Shown: positions 56,838 through 64,000 of the stretch, piece after piece
Numbering within the stretch: position 1 is the stretch's first letter
How the letters are laid out: every line of letters starts with the position of its first letter
NCBI RefSeq assembly: GCF_000374305.1
Contig: NZ_KB894093.1
Coordinates: forward strand, 1,426,001 to 1,490,000
Origin: Actinomadura flavalba DSM 45200
GTDB lineage: Bacteria > Actinomycetota > Actinomycetes > Streptosporangiales > Streptosporangiaceae
Direction of reading: 5' to 3'
Length of the DNA: 64,000 bases
Notes under the pieces: model-generated
The model's input: only the letters and a program-made list of their open reading frames with translations
The model's database searches: none
Told to the model about the DNA's origin: nothing
Position numbers and translations under genes: made by a program

Positions 56838-57388
56838 TGGCCTTCGTTGTCATCTATGACGCCAATGTCCTCTACGGCAACGAGGTCCGCGACCTCCTTG
56901 TCCGGCTGTCCCTCTCCGGCCTGGTACAGGCACGCTGGACGAACGAGATCCTCGACGAGATGGAGCGGAACCTCCTCGCCAACCGGCCGGACATCTCGGT
57001 GGACAAGATGTCACTTCTGCGCGAGCGTATGAACAGTGCGGTCCCAGGGGCGCTGGTCGAGGGCTATGAGGGTCTGATCAAGGCCCTCGAACTCCCCGAC
57101 GCCGACGACCGGCATGTGCTTGCCGCCGCTGTGAAGGCCGGAGCGCAGGTCATCGTCACCTCGAACCTGCGCGACTTCCCGGCCGACAGGCTCACGGACT
57201 TCTGCGTGCGAGTCCAGAGCCCCGACGATTTCGTCCTCGACCAACTCGATCTCGACAACGGGATCGTCCGCGACTGCGTGCATCAGATCGCGAACAGCCG
57301 CCTTCGACCGCCCAAGACCTTCGCAGCCGTCCTCGACGCGCTTGAGCGCGCCGGCCTGGTCGAGTCGGCCGCAGCTCTCCGCGATTGA
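56837..57388 (+). CDS. PIN-domain ribonuclease toxin
   Basis: A 183-residue PIN nuclease with the acidic active site: Asp in YDANVLYG (about residue 8), Glu in NEILDEMERNL (about 40), Asp-Asp in LPDADDRHVLAAAV (about 90-95) and the last acidic residue in TSNLRDFP. The C-terminal half adds about 50 helical residues. Such toxins cleave tRNA or rRNA and are blocked by the cotranscribed antitoxin. The stop of the antitoxin overlaps the ATG by one base. The long C-terminal extension resembles the COG1848-type PIN group paired with excisionase-like antitoxins. Confidence 0.9.
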   Translation: MAFVVIYDANVLYGNEVRDLLVRLSLSGLVQARWTNEILDEMERNLLANRPDISVDKMSLLRERMNSAVPGALVEGYEGLIKALELPDADDRHVLAAAVKAGAQVIVTSNLRDFPADRLTDFCVRVQSPDDFVLDQLDLDNGIVRDCVHQIANSRLRPPKTFAAVLDALERAGLVESAAALRD

Positions 57389-57400
57389 CCCTGCCACCGA

Positions 57401-57589
57401 TCAGCGGAACAGGGCGGCGACGGCGGTTGCCAGGGTGAGGACGGCGAGGAAGGCGGTGGCGGCGCGGGTGAGGGCGGCGGGATAGTCGGCGCCGCCGAGG
57501 CGGGCGAGTTTGGCCATGGTGGCGGCGGCGAGGAGGGCCGTGATGGTCACGAGGGCGGTGGAGATCAGGATGAGGGCGAGGCCGGGCAT
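57401..57589 (-). CDS. Small two-helix membrane protein (62 aa)
   Basis: A 62-residue membrane protein with two hydrophobic helices (about 3-24 and 41-61) joined by a short loop (AKLARLGGADYP). GAAGGAG lies nine bases before ATG 57589, giving good support for a real gene. It is divergent from the HTH-NTPase-repeat gene (108 bp between starts), raising the possibility that the two form a unit such as regulator/effector, but nothing in the sequence proves it. It converges with the PIN gene with 12 bp between stops. Confidence 0.8.
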   Translation of the reverse strand: MPGLALILISTALVTITALLAAATMAKLARLGGADYPAALTRAATAFLAVLTLATAVAALFR

Positions 57590-57697
57590 TTCGGGGCTCC
57601 TTCGTGGTCGGTTGCCGGCCTTGAATGTCGCGGTTCCGTTGTTCGGCGGGGTTCGGGCGGACGATGATGGACATCGGCGAACATCGGGTCTTCCGGG

Positions 57698-60481
57698 GTG
57701 CGGATGGACGAGCGGCGCGCGGACGTGCTCGCCGAGCTGCGTGGCAGGTTGGCGGACGGTCTCGCGGGCACTCGGCTGACCAAGACGCAGTTGGCGACGC
57801 GGGCCGGGCTGGGGCGGACGACCGTGCAGCAGGCGTTCCAGGCCGACTCCCCCGAGCCTCCTTCCGCGCAGACGGTGGCGGCGCTGGCCAAGGTGCTGCG
57901 GCTGCCCGCTGACGAACTGCTGGAGCTGCGCCGCGCGGCGCTTGCGGAGCCTGCTCCCGACGCTCCGGGACGGCCGATCGGCGCATGGCACCCGCACGAC
58001 CTGGAGGTCCATCCCGCCGGGGCCGTCACGGAGGCGCTGCCGTCCTACGTGGCCCGCGCGCACGACGCCGTCCTGGCCGAGGCCGTCCGGGACGTGGCAT
58101 CCGGACGCAGCCGGATGCTGGTCCTCGTCGGAACGTCCTCGACGGGCAAGACGCGCGCCTGCTGGGAGGCCGTCCAGCCCCTCGCGGACCGGGGCTGGCG
58201 GCTGTGGCATCCGTTCGACCCCACGCGTGCGGAGGCGGCGCTGGACGAACTGCACCGCGTGGCGCCGCACACGGTCGTGTGGCTGAACGAGGCACAGCAC
58301 TACCTCGGTGACCCCGCGACCGGCGAGCGCGTCGCCGCCGCACTGCACACCCTGCTGACGGACGCCGACCGCGCCCCCGTCCTGATCCTCGGCACCCTCT
58401 GGCCCGAGTACGCCGACCGCTACACCGCCCCTCCCCGCCCCGACGCCGCCGACCCGTACAGCCGCGTCCGCGAACTCCTCGCCGCCCGCACCGTCACCGT
58501 CCCCGACACCTTCGGCCCGGACGAACTCCGCGCCGCCCGCGCCTCCGGAGATGACCTGCTCTCCGACGCCCTGTCTCGCGCCGCCGAGCACGGCCGCGTG
58601 ACCCAGGACCTCGCCGGAGCCCCCGAACTCCTGCGCCGCTACGAACAACCCGCGTCCCCGGCGGTGCGCGCGCTCCTGGACGCCGCGATGGACGCCCGCC
58701 GCCTGGGCGTCGGCCTCCACCTCCCCCGCGCCTTCCTGGTCGACGCGGTACCGGACTACCTGAGCGACGACGACCTGGCCGCGCTGCCCGCCGACTGGGC
58801 GGACACGGCGTTCGCGGATCTGGCGCGTCCCGTGCACGGCAGGCAGACGCCGCTGCAACGTGTCGTGGCGCGTCCGGCCAGCCGTCCGTCCGCCGCCGCG
58901 CCGGTCCCGCAGGACGGCCACCGGCTCGCGGACTACCTCGAACAGCACGGCCGCGTCACCCGTTGGCAGGTGTGCCCGCCCGCGTCGTTCTGGCACGCCG
59001 CGCTGACCCGTCTCCCGCGCGCGGCGGACGTCGCCGCGCTGGCCGAGGCCGCCGCCGACCGGCACCGCCTCCAGTGGGCGCACGCGCTGCGGATGCACGC
59101 CGCCGAAGCGGGCCATCCGGGCTCCCTGCGTCGGCTCGCGGAGGCGCGGGAGGAGTCCGGGGACCCCGAGGGCGCCGCGGCGTTGCTGCGGCGGGCCGCC
59201 GAGAGCGGGGACGCGCGGGCGCTGCTCTCGCTGGCGGACGAGCGGACCAGGGTGGGCGACTGGTCCGGCGCCGAGCCGTTCGCCCGGCGGGCGGCCCGCG
59301 CGGGCGCACCCGACGGGCTGACGCTGCTCGCCGAGATCAGCGCGGCCAGCGGCGACCGCGAGCGCGCCGAGGACCTGGCCCGGCTCGCCGCCGAACATGG
59401 CGAGCCGTACGCCTACGCGAGCCTGTCGAGGCTCTACGAGCTGCGCGGCGAGCGGGACGTCGCGGAACGGCTGGCCCGGCTGGCGGTGCGCGCGGGCGAG
59501 CCCGGCGCGATCGCGCGGCTGGCGGAACGGCGTGCGGAGCTGGGGGACCGCGCGGGCGCCGAAGATCTCGCCCGCCGGGCCGCCGAGGCGGGGGACGGCG
59601 GCGACGCGCTGGCCTGGCTGGTGCACGCGCGGGAGGAGTCGGACGGCCGGGAGGAGGCTGAGGCCCTGGCGCGGCGCACCGCCGACCTGGCTCCACGCCG
59701 GATGCTCTTCGCCTGGGCGGCACTGCGCGAGCGGGCGGACGACCACGCGGGCGCCGCCGCGCTGTACCGGCGGGCGGCCGGGCACGACCACCCGGAGGCG
59801 ATGGCCCGGGTGGCCGTGCTGTGCGAGGAGTCCGGTGAGCGGGCGGAGGCCGAGCGCTGGGCGCGCCGGTCGGCCGGGCCGGACGCGCTGTCGCGGTTGG
59901 CGGCGCTGCGTGAGGCGGCGGGTGACCGGGCGGGCGCCGAGGCGTTGTGGCGGGAGTGCGCGGAACTCAGTGATGCGGAGGCGGTGGTCCGGTTGGCCGT
60001 GCTCGGTGAGCGGTCCGGTGACCGGGCTGCGGCGGAGCGCTGGGCGTCCGGCCATACCGGCGCGTTGTCGCGATTGGCGGAGTTGCGTGAGGCGGCGGGT
60101 GACCGGGCGGGCGCCGAGGCGTTGTGGCGGGAGTGCGCCGAACTCGGTGACACGGACGCGTTGATCCGGCTGGTGGGGCTGCGGGAGCAGGCCGGCGACC
60201 GGGTGGGCGCCGAGACGCTGGTGCGACAGGCGGCGCAGAACGGCCATGTCACCGTGCTCTTGGCGCAGGTGTGGGAGCAGGTCCGGGGCCCGGCGGCCGA
60301 GCCGCTGTACCGGTCGCTCATCGACGCCGGTCACGCCGACTCCCTGGCGGGGATCGTCGAACGGGCCGGGGAACGGACGCTCCTGCACGCCTGGTGGCCG
60401 CACGGCCTCGATCCGGACGGCGCGCTCACGCCGCCGTGGTCGCCGGAAATCCAGTGGACCGCCCAGGGCGACCCCGCCTAG
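57698..60481 (+). CDS. HTH - P-loop NTPase - Sel1/TPR-repeat protein
   Basis: A 927-residue multidomain protein. Residues 26-72 form an XRE-type HTH (LTKTQLATRAGLGRTTVQQAF). Residues about 115-400 form a P-loop ATPase with Walker A GTSSTGKTR (145-153), Walker B VVWLNEAQ (193-200) and a sensor-like LILGTLWPE. Residues about 435-880 are alpha-helical repeats of Sel1/TPR type (ALSRLAALREAAGDRAGAEALWRE). HTH-NTPase-repeat order is that of STAND signalling ATPases, where repeats sense a ligand and the NTPase switches. Start GTG 57698; ATG 57704 is two codons in. Divergent from a small membrane protein, with a PIN toxin pair upstream and a divergent EF-Tu downstream, suggesting a stress or defence module. 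Function is inference. Confidence 0.88.
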   Translation: MRMDERRADVLAELRGRLADGLAGTRLTKTQLATRAGLGRTTVQQAFQADSPEPPSAQTVAALAKVLRLPADELLELRRAALAEPAPDAPGRPIGAWHPHDLEVHPAGAVTEALPSYVARAHDAVLAEAVRDVASGRSRMLVLVGTSSTGKTRACWEAVQPLADRGWRLWHPFDPTRAEAALDELHRVAPHTVVWLNEAQHYLGDPATGERVAAALHTLLTDADRAPVLILGTLWPEYADRYTAPPRPDAADPYSRVRELLAARTVTVPDTFGPDELRAARASGDDLLSDALSRAAEHGRVTQDLAGAPELLRRYEQPASPAVRALLDAAMDARRLGVGLHLPRAFLVDAVPDYLSDDDLAALPADWADTAFADLARPVHGRQTPLQRVVARPASRPSAAAPVPQDGHRLADYLEQHGRVTRWQVCPPASFWHAALTRLPRAADVAALAEAAADRHRLQWAHALRMHAAEAGHPGSLRRLAEAREESGDPEGAAALLRRAAESGDARALLSLADERTRVGDWSGAEPFARRAARAGAPDGLTLLAEISAASGDRERAEDLARLAAEHGEPYAYASLSRLYELRGERDVAERLARLAVRAGEPGAIARLAERRAELGDRAGAEDLARRAAEAGDGGDALAWLVHAREESDGREEAEALARRTADLAPRRMLFAWAALRERADDHAGAAALYRRAAGHDHPEAMARVAVLCEESGERAEAERWARRSAGPDALSRLAALREAAGDRAGAEALWRECAELSDAEAVVRLAVLGERSGDRAAAERWASGHTGALSRLAELREAAGDRAGAEALWRECAELGDTDALIRLVGLREQAGDRVGAETLVRQAAQNGHVTVLLAQVWEQVRGPAAEPLYRSLIDAGHADSLAGIVERAGERTLLHAWWPHGLDPDGALTPPWSPEIQWTAQGDPA
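59885..60147 (+). repeat. Direct coding repeat, period 177 bp
   Basis: Two nearly identical stretches of about 84 bp (starting at 59885 and 60062, 177 bp apart) encode ALSRLA(A/E)LREAAGDRAGAEALWRE-type units separated by a diverged unit. High nucleotide identity shows recent duplication or gene conversion inside the repeat domain of the NTPase protein. Confidence 0.85.
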
Positions 60482-60484
60482 ATT
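60455..60484 (+). promoter_or_regulatory. Promoter of the EF-Tu leader
   Basis: TGGACC (60455-60460), 18-bp spacer, TAGATT (60479-60484), then a leaderless ATG seven bases on at 60492. The -10 box overlaps the stop codon of the preceding gene. Confidence 0.5.
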
Positions 60485-60491
60485 CGGCCGC

Positions 60492-60581
60492 ATGTACTTC
60501 GTGACCGGCATCGATACGTTCGCGGGCTTTGGCCCGCTGAGCGCGGTGTCGGCCGCCTGCGTTGACGGCGTCCGACGGTGA
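60492..60581 (+). CDS. Possible 29-aa leader peptide of the tuf gene
   Basis: ATG 60492 to TGA 60579-60581 encodes 29 residues (start MYFVTGIDTF). It has no ribosome binding site, but sits at the expected position for a leaderless transcript from the TAGATT box. A large hairpin starts ten bases after its stop, followed by EF-Tu. This layout (promoter, short peptide, hairpin, gene) is that of translational attenuators of antibiotic-resistance genes. A chance ORF is possible. Confidence 0.4.
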   Translation: MYFVTGIDTFAGFGPLSAVSAACVDGVRR

Positions 60582-60590
60582 CCCTCCTGC

Positions 60591-60667
60591 GTGCCCTTCG
60601 AGAACCGGCGGAGGGGGGTCGTGAGGGGTCCGGAATGTTCCGGGCGCCGTTCGGGTTCTCAGGGCAC
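60591..60667 (+). promoter_or_regulatory. Structured leader (attenuator-like hairpin) before tuf
   Basis: Arms 60591-60606 (GTGCCCTTCGAGAACC) and 60654-60667 (GGTTCTCAGGGCAC) pair over 14 bp with a 2-nt bulge; inside them CCGGAA-TG-TTCCGG (60630-60643) forms a second hairpin. The structure ends 12 bases before the GAGGCCGAGAG ribosome binding region of tuf. Confidence 0.6.
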
Positions 60668-60691
60668 CCTTCTTGAGAAAGAGGCCGAGAG

Positions 60692-61876
<1,185 letters not shown>

Positions 61877-61885
61877 GCGGTGACG

Positions 61886-61913
61886 AGGGGGACGGGCCAC
61901 GGCCCGTCCCCCT
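61886..61913 (+). terminator. Hairpin terminator after tuf
   Basis: Perfect 13-bp stem (61886-61898 and 61901-61913, core AGGGGGACGGGCC) followed by TTTCG, nine bases after the stop. Confidence 0.85.
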
Positions 61914-62022
61914 TTTCGTCCGCAATTGAGTGGCCGGGTCGTCCGGAACCGGTGGCGGTGGCGATCTTGATGTGGTGAGATTTCCCGGAAACCCCCGCTG
62001 ATTCACCTTTCTGGAGTTATGT

Positions 62023-62913
62023 GTGCGTGCGCCCCGCGCTCTGATTCCCCTGCTCGCCGTCTGCGGAGCCGCCGCCATCGTCGCGTTCGCCGGAGCCGGC
62101 GCCGCGATCGAGCACGATCCCGCGCCGGTCCTCGCCGACTCCGTCGTGGAGGACGCCGCCCCCGCCACGATCACCGCGATGACCTGGAACGTCTGCGGCG
62201 ACGCGCGTCCTGAGTGCCCGTCCGGCACGGACCCCGGCGCGCTCGTGGACGCCGTGGCGCGCGAGGCCGCCGCCAACAGCGTCGGCGGCCGCCGGGTCGC
62301 GGCGAACGCGATCCTCCTTCAGGAGGTGTGCTCGGCGCAGGTGACGGCGCTCGGCGACGCCCCGGCGTTCCGGGACTGGACATGGGTGTTCAGCCCCGAC
62401 GCGCCCGACGCCGTCTGCGCGAACGGGCAGGGCCGTCCCGGCGTGGCGCTCGGCGCGCGCGGCCCGCTCGGCGACGTCCGCACCGTGGCGCTGCCCGCCG
62501 ACCAGGGGCAGGGCCGCGCGGCGGTGTGCGCGACGTCGCCGCAGTGGGCGACCCGGCTGTGCTCGGCGTCGTTCAGCGACGCCGCCCAGGACCCGTCCGG
62601 CGCGTGGCGCGCCCGGCAGGCCGCCGCGCTGGCGAAGGCGGCGGGCCCCGGCCGGACCGTCTTCGGCGGCCACCTCGCCGCCGAGCCCACCGCCCCCGCC
62701 CTCGACGGCCTGTACGCCGACTTCGACGAGTGCGACGAGGGCCCCGACAGCCGCGACGGCGGCAAGACCCTCCAGGACTGGCGCGGCCACGCCGTCACCA
62801 AGACCGACTACCTGTTCGTGAACGCGGAGTCGACCGTCTCCTGCGCGGTCCCCCGCAGCCCGAACCCGTCCTCGGACCATCGCCCGCTGACGTCCGTCGT
62901 CCACTTCCCCTAG
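62023..62913 (+). CDS. Secreted endonuclease/exonuclease/phosphatase-fold protein
   Basis: A 296-residue secreted or anchored protein. A signal/anchor helix (about 7-28) precedes an EEP-type domain: TAMTWNVCGD (metal-site Asn near residue 55), ILLQEV (Glu near 100), DYLFVN and the closing SSDHRPLTS (catalytic His near 288). In the usual GDFN motif position there is GGHLAAEP, so one catalytic Asp and Asn appear replaced; activity may be altered. Six or more cysteines suggest disulfides outside the cell. Start is GTG 62023, six bases after TGGAG. It overlaps the convergent gene by 4 bp. Confidence 0.82.
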   Translation: MRAPRALIPLLAVCGAAAIVAFAGAGAAIEHDPAPVLADSVVEDAAPATITAMTWNVCGDARPECPSGTDPGALVDAVAREAAANSVGGRRVAANAILLQEVCSAQVTALGDAPAFRDWTWVFSPDAPDAVCANGQGRPGVALGARGPLGDVRTVALPADQGQGRAAVCATSPQWATRLCSASFSDAAQDPSGAWRARQAAALAKAAGPGRTVFGGHLAAEPTAPALDGLYADFDECDEGPDSRDGGKTLQDWRGHAVTKTDYLFVNAESTVSCAVPRSPNPSSDHRPLTSVVHFP

Positions 62914-63425
62914 GCGGCGGCGCGGCGGCGCTGGTAGGACACGGTGACCGCCGCGAGCAGCGGCGCCCACGCGACGAGCGGCAGGTACAGGAAGCCGACG
63001 AGCGTGTGCCCGAGCGGGGTCATGCCGTCGTCGGGCAGCGTCCACCAGAACAGGAACGGCGTCCACAGGACGGCGAGGACGGCGACGCCCAGCCAGGCCG
63101 CGCCCGCCACGGCTCTGCGCGGCAGCGGCGCGCCGCCGACGAGCGGTACCCACCGCGGCGCGACCTCGCCCCAGCGGGCCACCAGCCCGAGCGTGAGGAG
63201 CGCGGCGGCCTCGGTGAGCAGGCTGAGCGCGACCAGGTAGACGGGCCCCCACGCCGAGGTTCCGACCAGCGCGCGCAGTCCCTCGTCGGTGTGGCCCAGC
63301 GGGAACCCGAGCGCCAGCCCGATCCGCCACAGCCCCGACGGCAGGGCGAGCAGCGCGGCGGCGTGCGCGGCCCGCCGCGCCCAGCGGGGCGCGGCGGCGA
63401 CGGCGGGGGCCTCGTCAACGATCAT
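62910..63425 (-). CDS. Hypothetical membrane protein (171 aa)
   Basis: A 171-residue protein with four predicted membrane helices (about 17-38, 56-80, 100-122, 140-160) and a basic C-terminus QRRRAAA. The middle has GTSAWGPVYLVALSLLTEAAALLTLGLV and the WTPFLFWWTLPDDG loop. Such short four-helix proteins are frequent in actinomycetes; no function is recognised. ATG 63425 starts MIVDEAPAV. Its 5' end is 89 bp from the stop of the acyl-CoA synthetase fragment on the same strand. Confidence 0.78.
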   Translation of the reverse strand: MIVDEAPAVAAAPRWARRAAHAAALLALPSGLWRIGLALGFPLGHTDEGLRALVGTSAWGPVYLVALSLLTEAAALLTLGLVARWGEVAPRWVPLVGGAPLPRRAVAGAAWLGVAVLAVLWTPFLFWWTLPDDGMTPLGHTLVGFLYLPLVAWAPLLAAVTVSYQRRRAAA

Positions 63426-63471
63426 GCCGACCACTCTGCCGTCGCGGCCGTCCCGGCACCTCACCCGCCCG

Positions 63472-63513
63472 GCCCGGCGGTCTCCCCCGCGAGAGGGAGA
63501 CGCACCGCCGGGC
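63472..63513 (-). terminator. Hairpin terminator after the acyl-CoA synthetase gene
   Basis: Arms GCCCGGCGG-TCTCCC and GGGAGA-(CGC)-ACCGCCGGGC (63472-63486 and 63495-63513) pair over 15 bp with a 3-nt bulge, directly after the minus-strand stop at 63515. Confidence 0.7.
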
Positions 63514-63514
63514 G

Positions 63515-64000
63515 TCAGTGGACGGCGCGGTCCTGGCCCTCCCAGTACGGGGTGCGCAGCTCGCGCTTGAGGATCTTGCCGGTGGGGTTGCGGGGGATGG
63601 CGTCGCGGCGGTCGATCGACGTCGGGCACTTGAAGTGCGCGAGGCGGCTCCGGCAGAACTCGATGAGGTCGGCGTCGGAGACGTCCTCGGAGAGCACGAC
63701 GACGGCCTTCGGCGTCTCGCCCCAGCGGTCGTCGGGGACGCCGATGACGGCGCAGTCGGTGACGGCCGGGTGCTGCATGACGACGTTCTCGACCTCGGCG
63801 GGGTAGATGTTCTCCCCGCCGGAAATGATCATGTCTTTGACGCGGTCGTGGATGTAGAGGTAGCCGTCGGCGTCGAGGTAGCCGACGTCGCCGGTGCGGA
63901 AGAAGCCGTCGGGCAGGAGGGCGGACGTCGTCGCGTCGGGCAGGCCCCAGTAGCCGACCATGTTCTGCGGGGTGCGGCACAGGATCTCGCCGACGTCGCC
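63515..64000 (-). CDS. Long-chain-type acyl-CoA synthetase, C-terminal part (start outside window)
   Basis: The last 161 residues of an ANL-superfamily adenylating enzyme; the 5' end lies beyond base 64000. Visible are GEILCRTPQNMVGYW, the A8 hinge FRTGDVGYLDADGYLYIHDRVKDMI, the ISGGENIYPAEVEN loop and the A10 motif NPTGKILKREL with the catalytic lysine. These activate a carboxylic acid to acyl-AMP then acyl-CoA; the motif style fits fatty-acid CoA ligases. Substrate cannot be judged without the N-terminal part. Confidence 0.92.
   Translation of the reverse strand, partial: GDVGEILCRTPQNMVGYWGLPDATTSALLPDGFFRTGDVGYLDADGYLYIHDRVKDMIISGGENIYPAEVENVVMQHPAVTDCAVIGVPDDRWGETPKAVVVLSEDVSDADLIEFCRSRLAHFKCPTSIDRRDAIPRNPTGKILKRELRTPYWEGQDRAVH

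Noticed and set aside
59885-60147. Possible CRISPR-like direct repeats
   Set aside because: Only two good copies with coding-length spacing of 177 bp, in frame within a protein repeat; no short regular repeat-spacer pattern.
57590-60511. Long minus-strand frame with repeated LGARPVTRRLTQ-like units
   Set aside because: The repetition is the mirror of the Sel1/TPR coding repeats on the plus strand. Only its last 62 codons (57401-57589) form a real gene with its own ribosome binding site.

Overview
The window is very GC-rich, with strong third-position G/C bias, GTG starts and many -10 boxes 6-8 nt upstream of a start codon (leaderless mRNAs). Gene content (mycothiol-dependent isomerase-fold protein, CrgA, class E sortase, PASTA kinase and FHA genes, SSI-like lipoprotein, SARP/AfsR-type regulator) points to a filamentous or sporulating actinomycete. 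A Streptosporangiales/Thermomonosporaceae-like genome is possible, but the family is a guess. The cyclophilin, rhomboid, crgA, sortase, pabA and fha-pstP-rodA-pbpA-pkn genes lie close to oriC in Mycobacterium and Streptomyces. A parS-like palindrome (8310) and DnaA-box-like 9-mers (12398, 24598-24745) fit an origin-proximal position.

Layout. 0-10 kb: end of a LuxR response regulator, a NarL-type histidine kinase, an SPFH protein, a GlxA-like regulator, a rhodanese, a DEAD-box helicase, then a DHA2 efflux pump divergent from a SARP/NB-ARC regulator, and a hexapeptide acyltransferase. 10-15 kb: the cell-division side of the conserved origin block (DUF5324-like, cyclophilin, rhomboid, crgA, DUF881, sortase E, small membrane protein, pabA), ending in a dense hairpin cluster at 15.04-15.20 kb. 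15-30 kb: HATPase protein, PAS/GAF kinase, a TPP-riboswitch-controlled CytX permease, rhodanese, SSI-like lipoprotein, a GbsR/MarR-DUF4097-DrrAB module, an Fpg/Nei glycosylase, a copper operon (copZ, His-rich protein, copA) behind paired CsoR-like operators, small secreted proteins, GNAT and TenA. 30-42.5 kb: accessory redox and regulatory genes (FMN reductase plus MFS, two berberine-bridge-type oxidases around an SDR and an Rrf2 regulator, an ECF42-type sigma with its DGPF partner, a second GlxA regulator, a saccharopine-dehydrogenase-fold enzyme, a methionine aminopeptidase divergent from an XRE regulator). 43.1-52.4 kb: tRNA-Leu(CAG) divergent from fhaA-fhaB-pstP-rodA-pbpA-pknA-pknB. 52.4-64 kb: secreted lipoprotein and metalloprotease, MFS divergent from arginine deiminase, an HTH/PIN toxin-antitoxin pair, a small membrane protein divergent from an HTH-NTPase-repeat protein, a divergent EF-Tu with an attenuator-like leader, a secreted EEP-fold protein, and the end of an acyl-CoA synthetase.

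How parts work together. The kinase block and the crgA-sortase-pabA block are normally neighbours with pknB nearest pabA; here 28 kb separates them and fhaA faces pabA, consistent with an inversion or rearrangement. CytX and TenA are both thiamine-pyrimidine salvage functions. No insertion sequence, prophage, CRISPR array or rRNA was seen. No gene-free gap exceeds about 300 bp; the longest (14969-15248, 30413-30688, 42845-43093) hold the hairpins described below.
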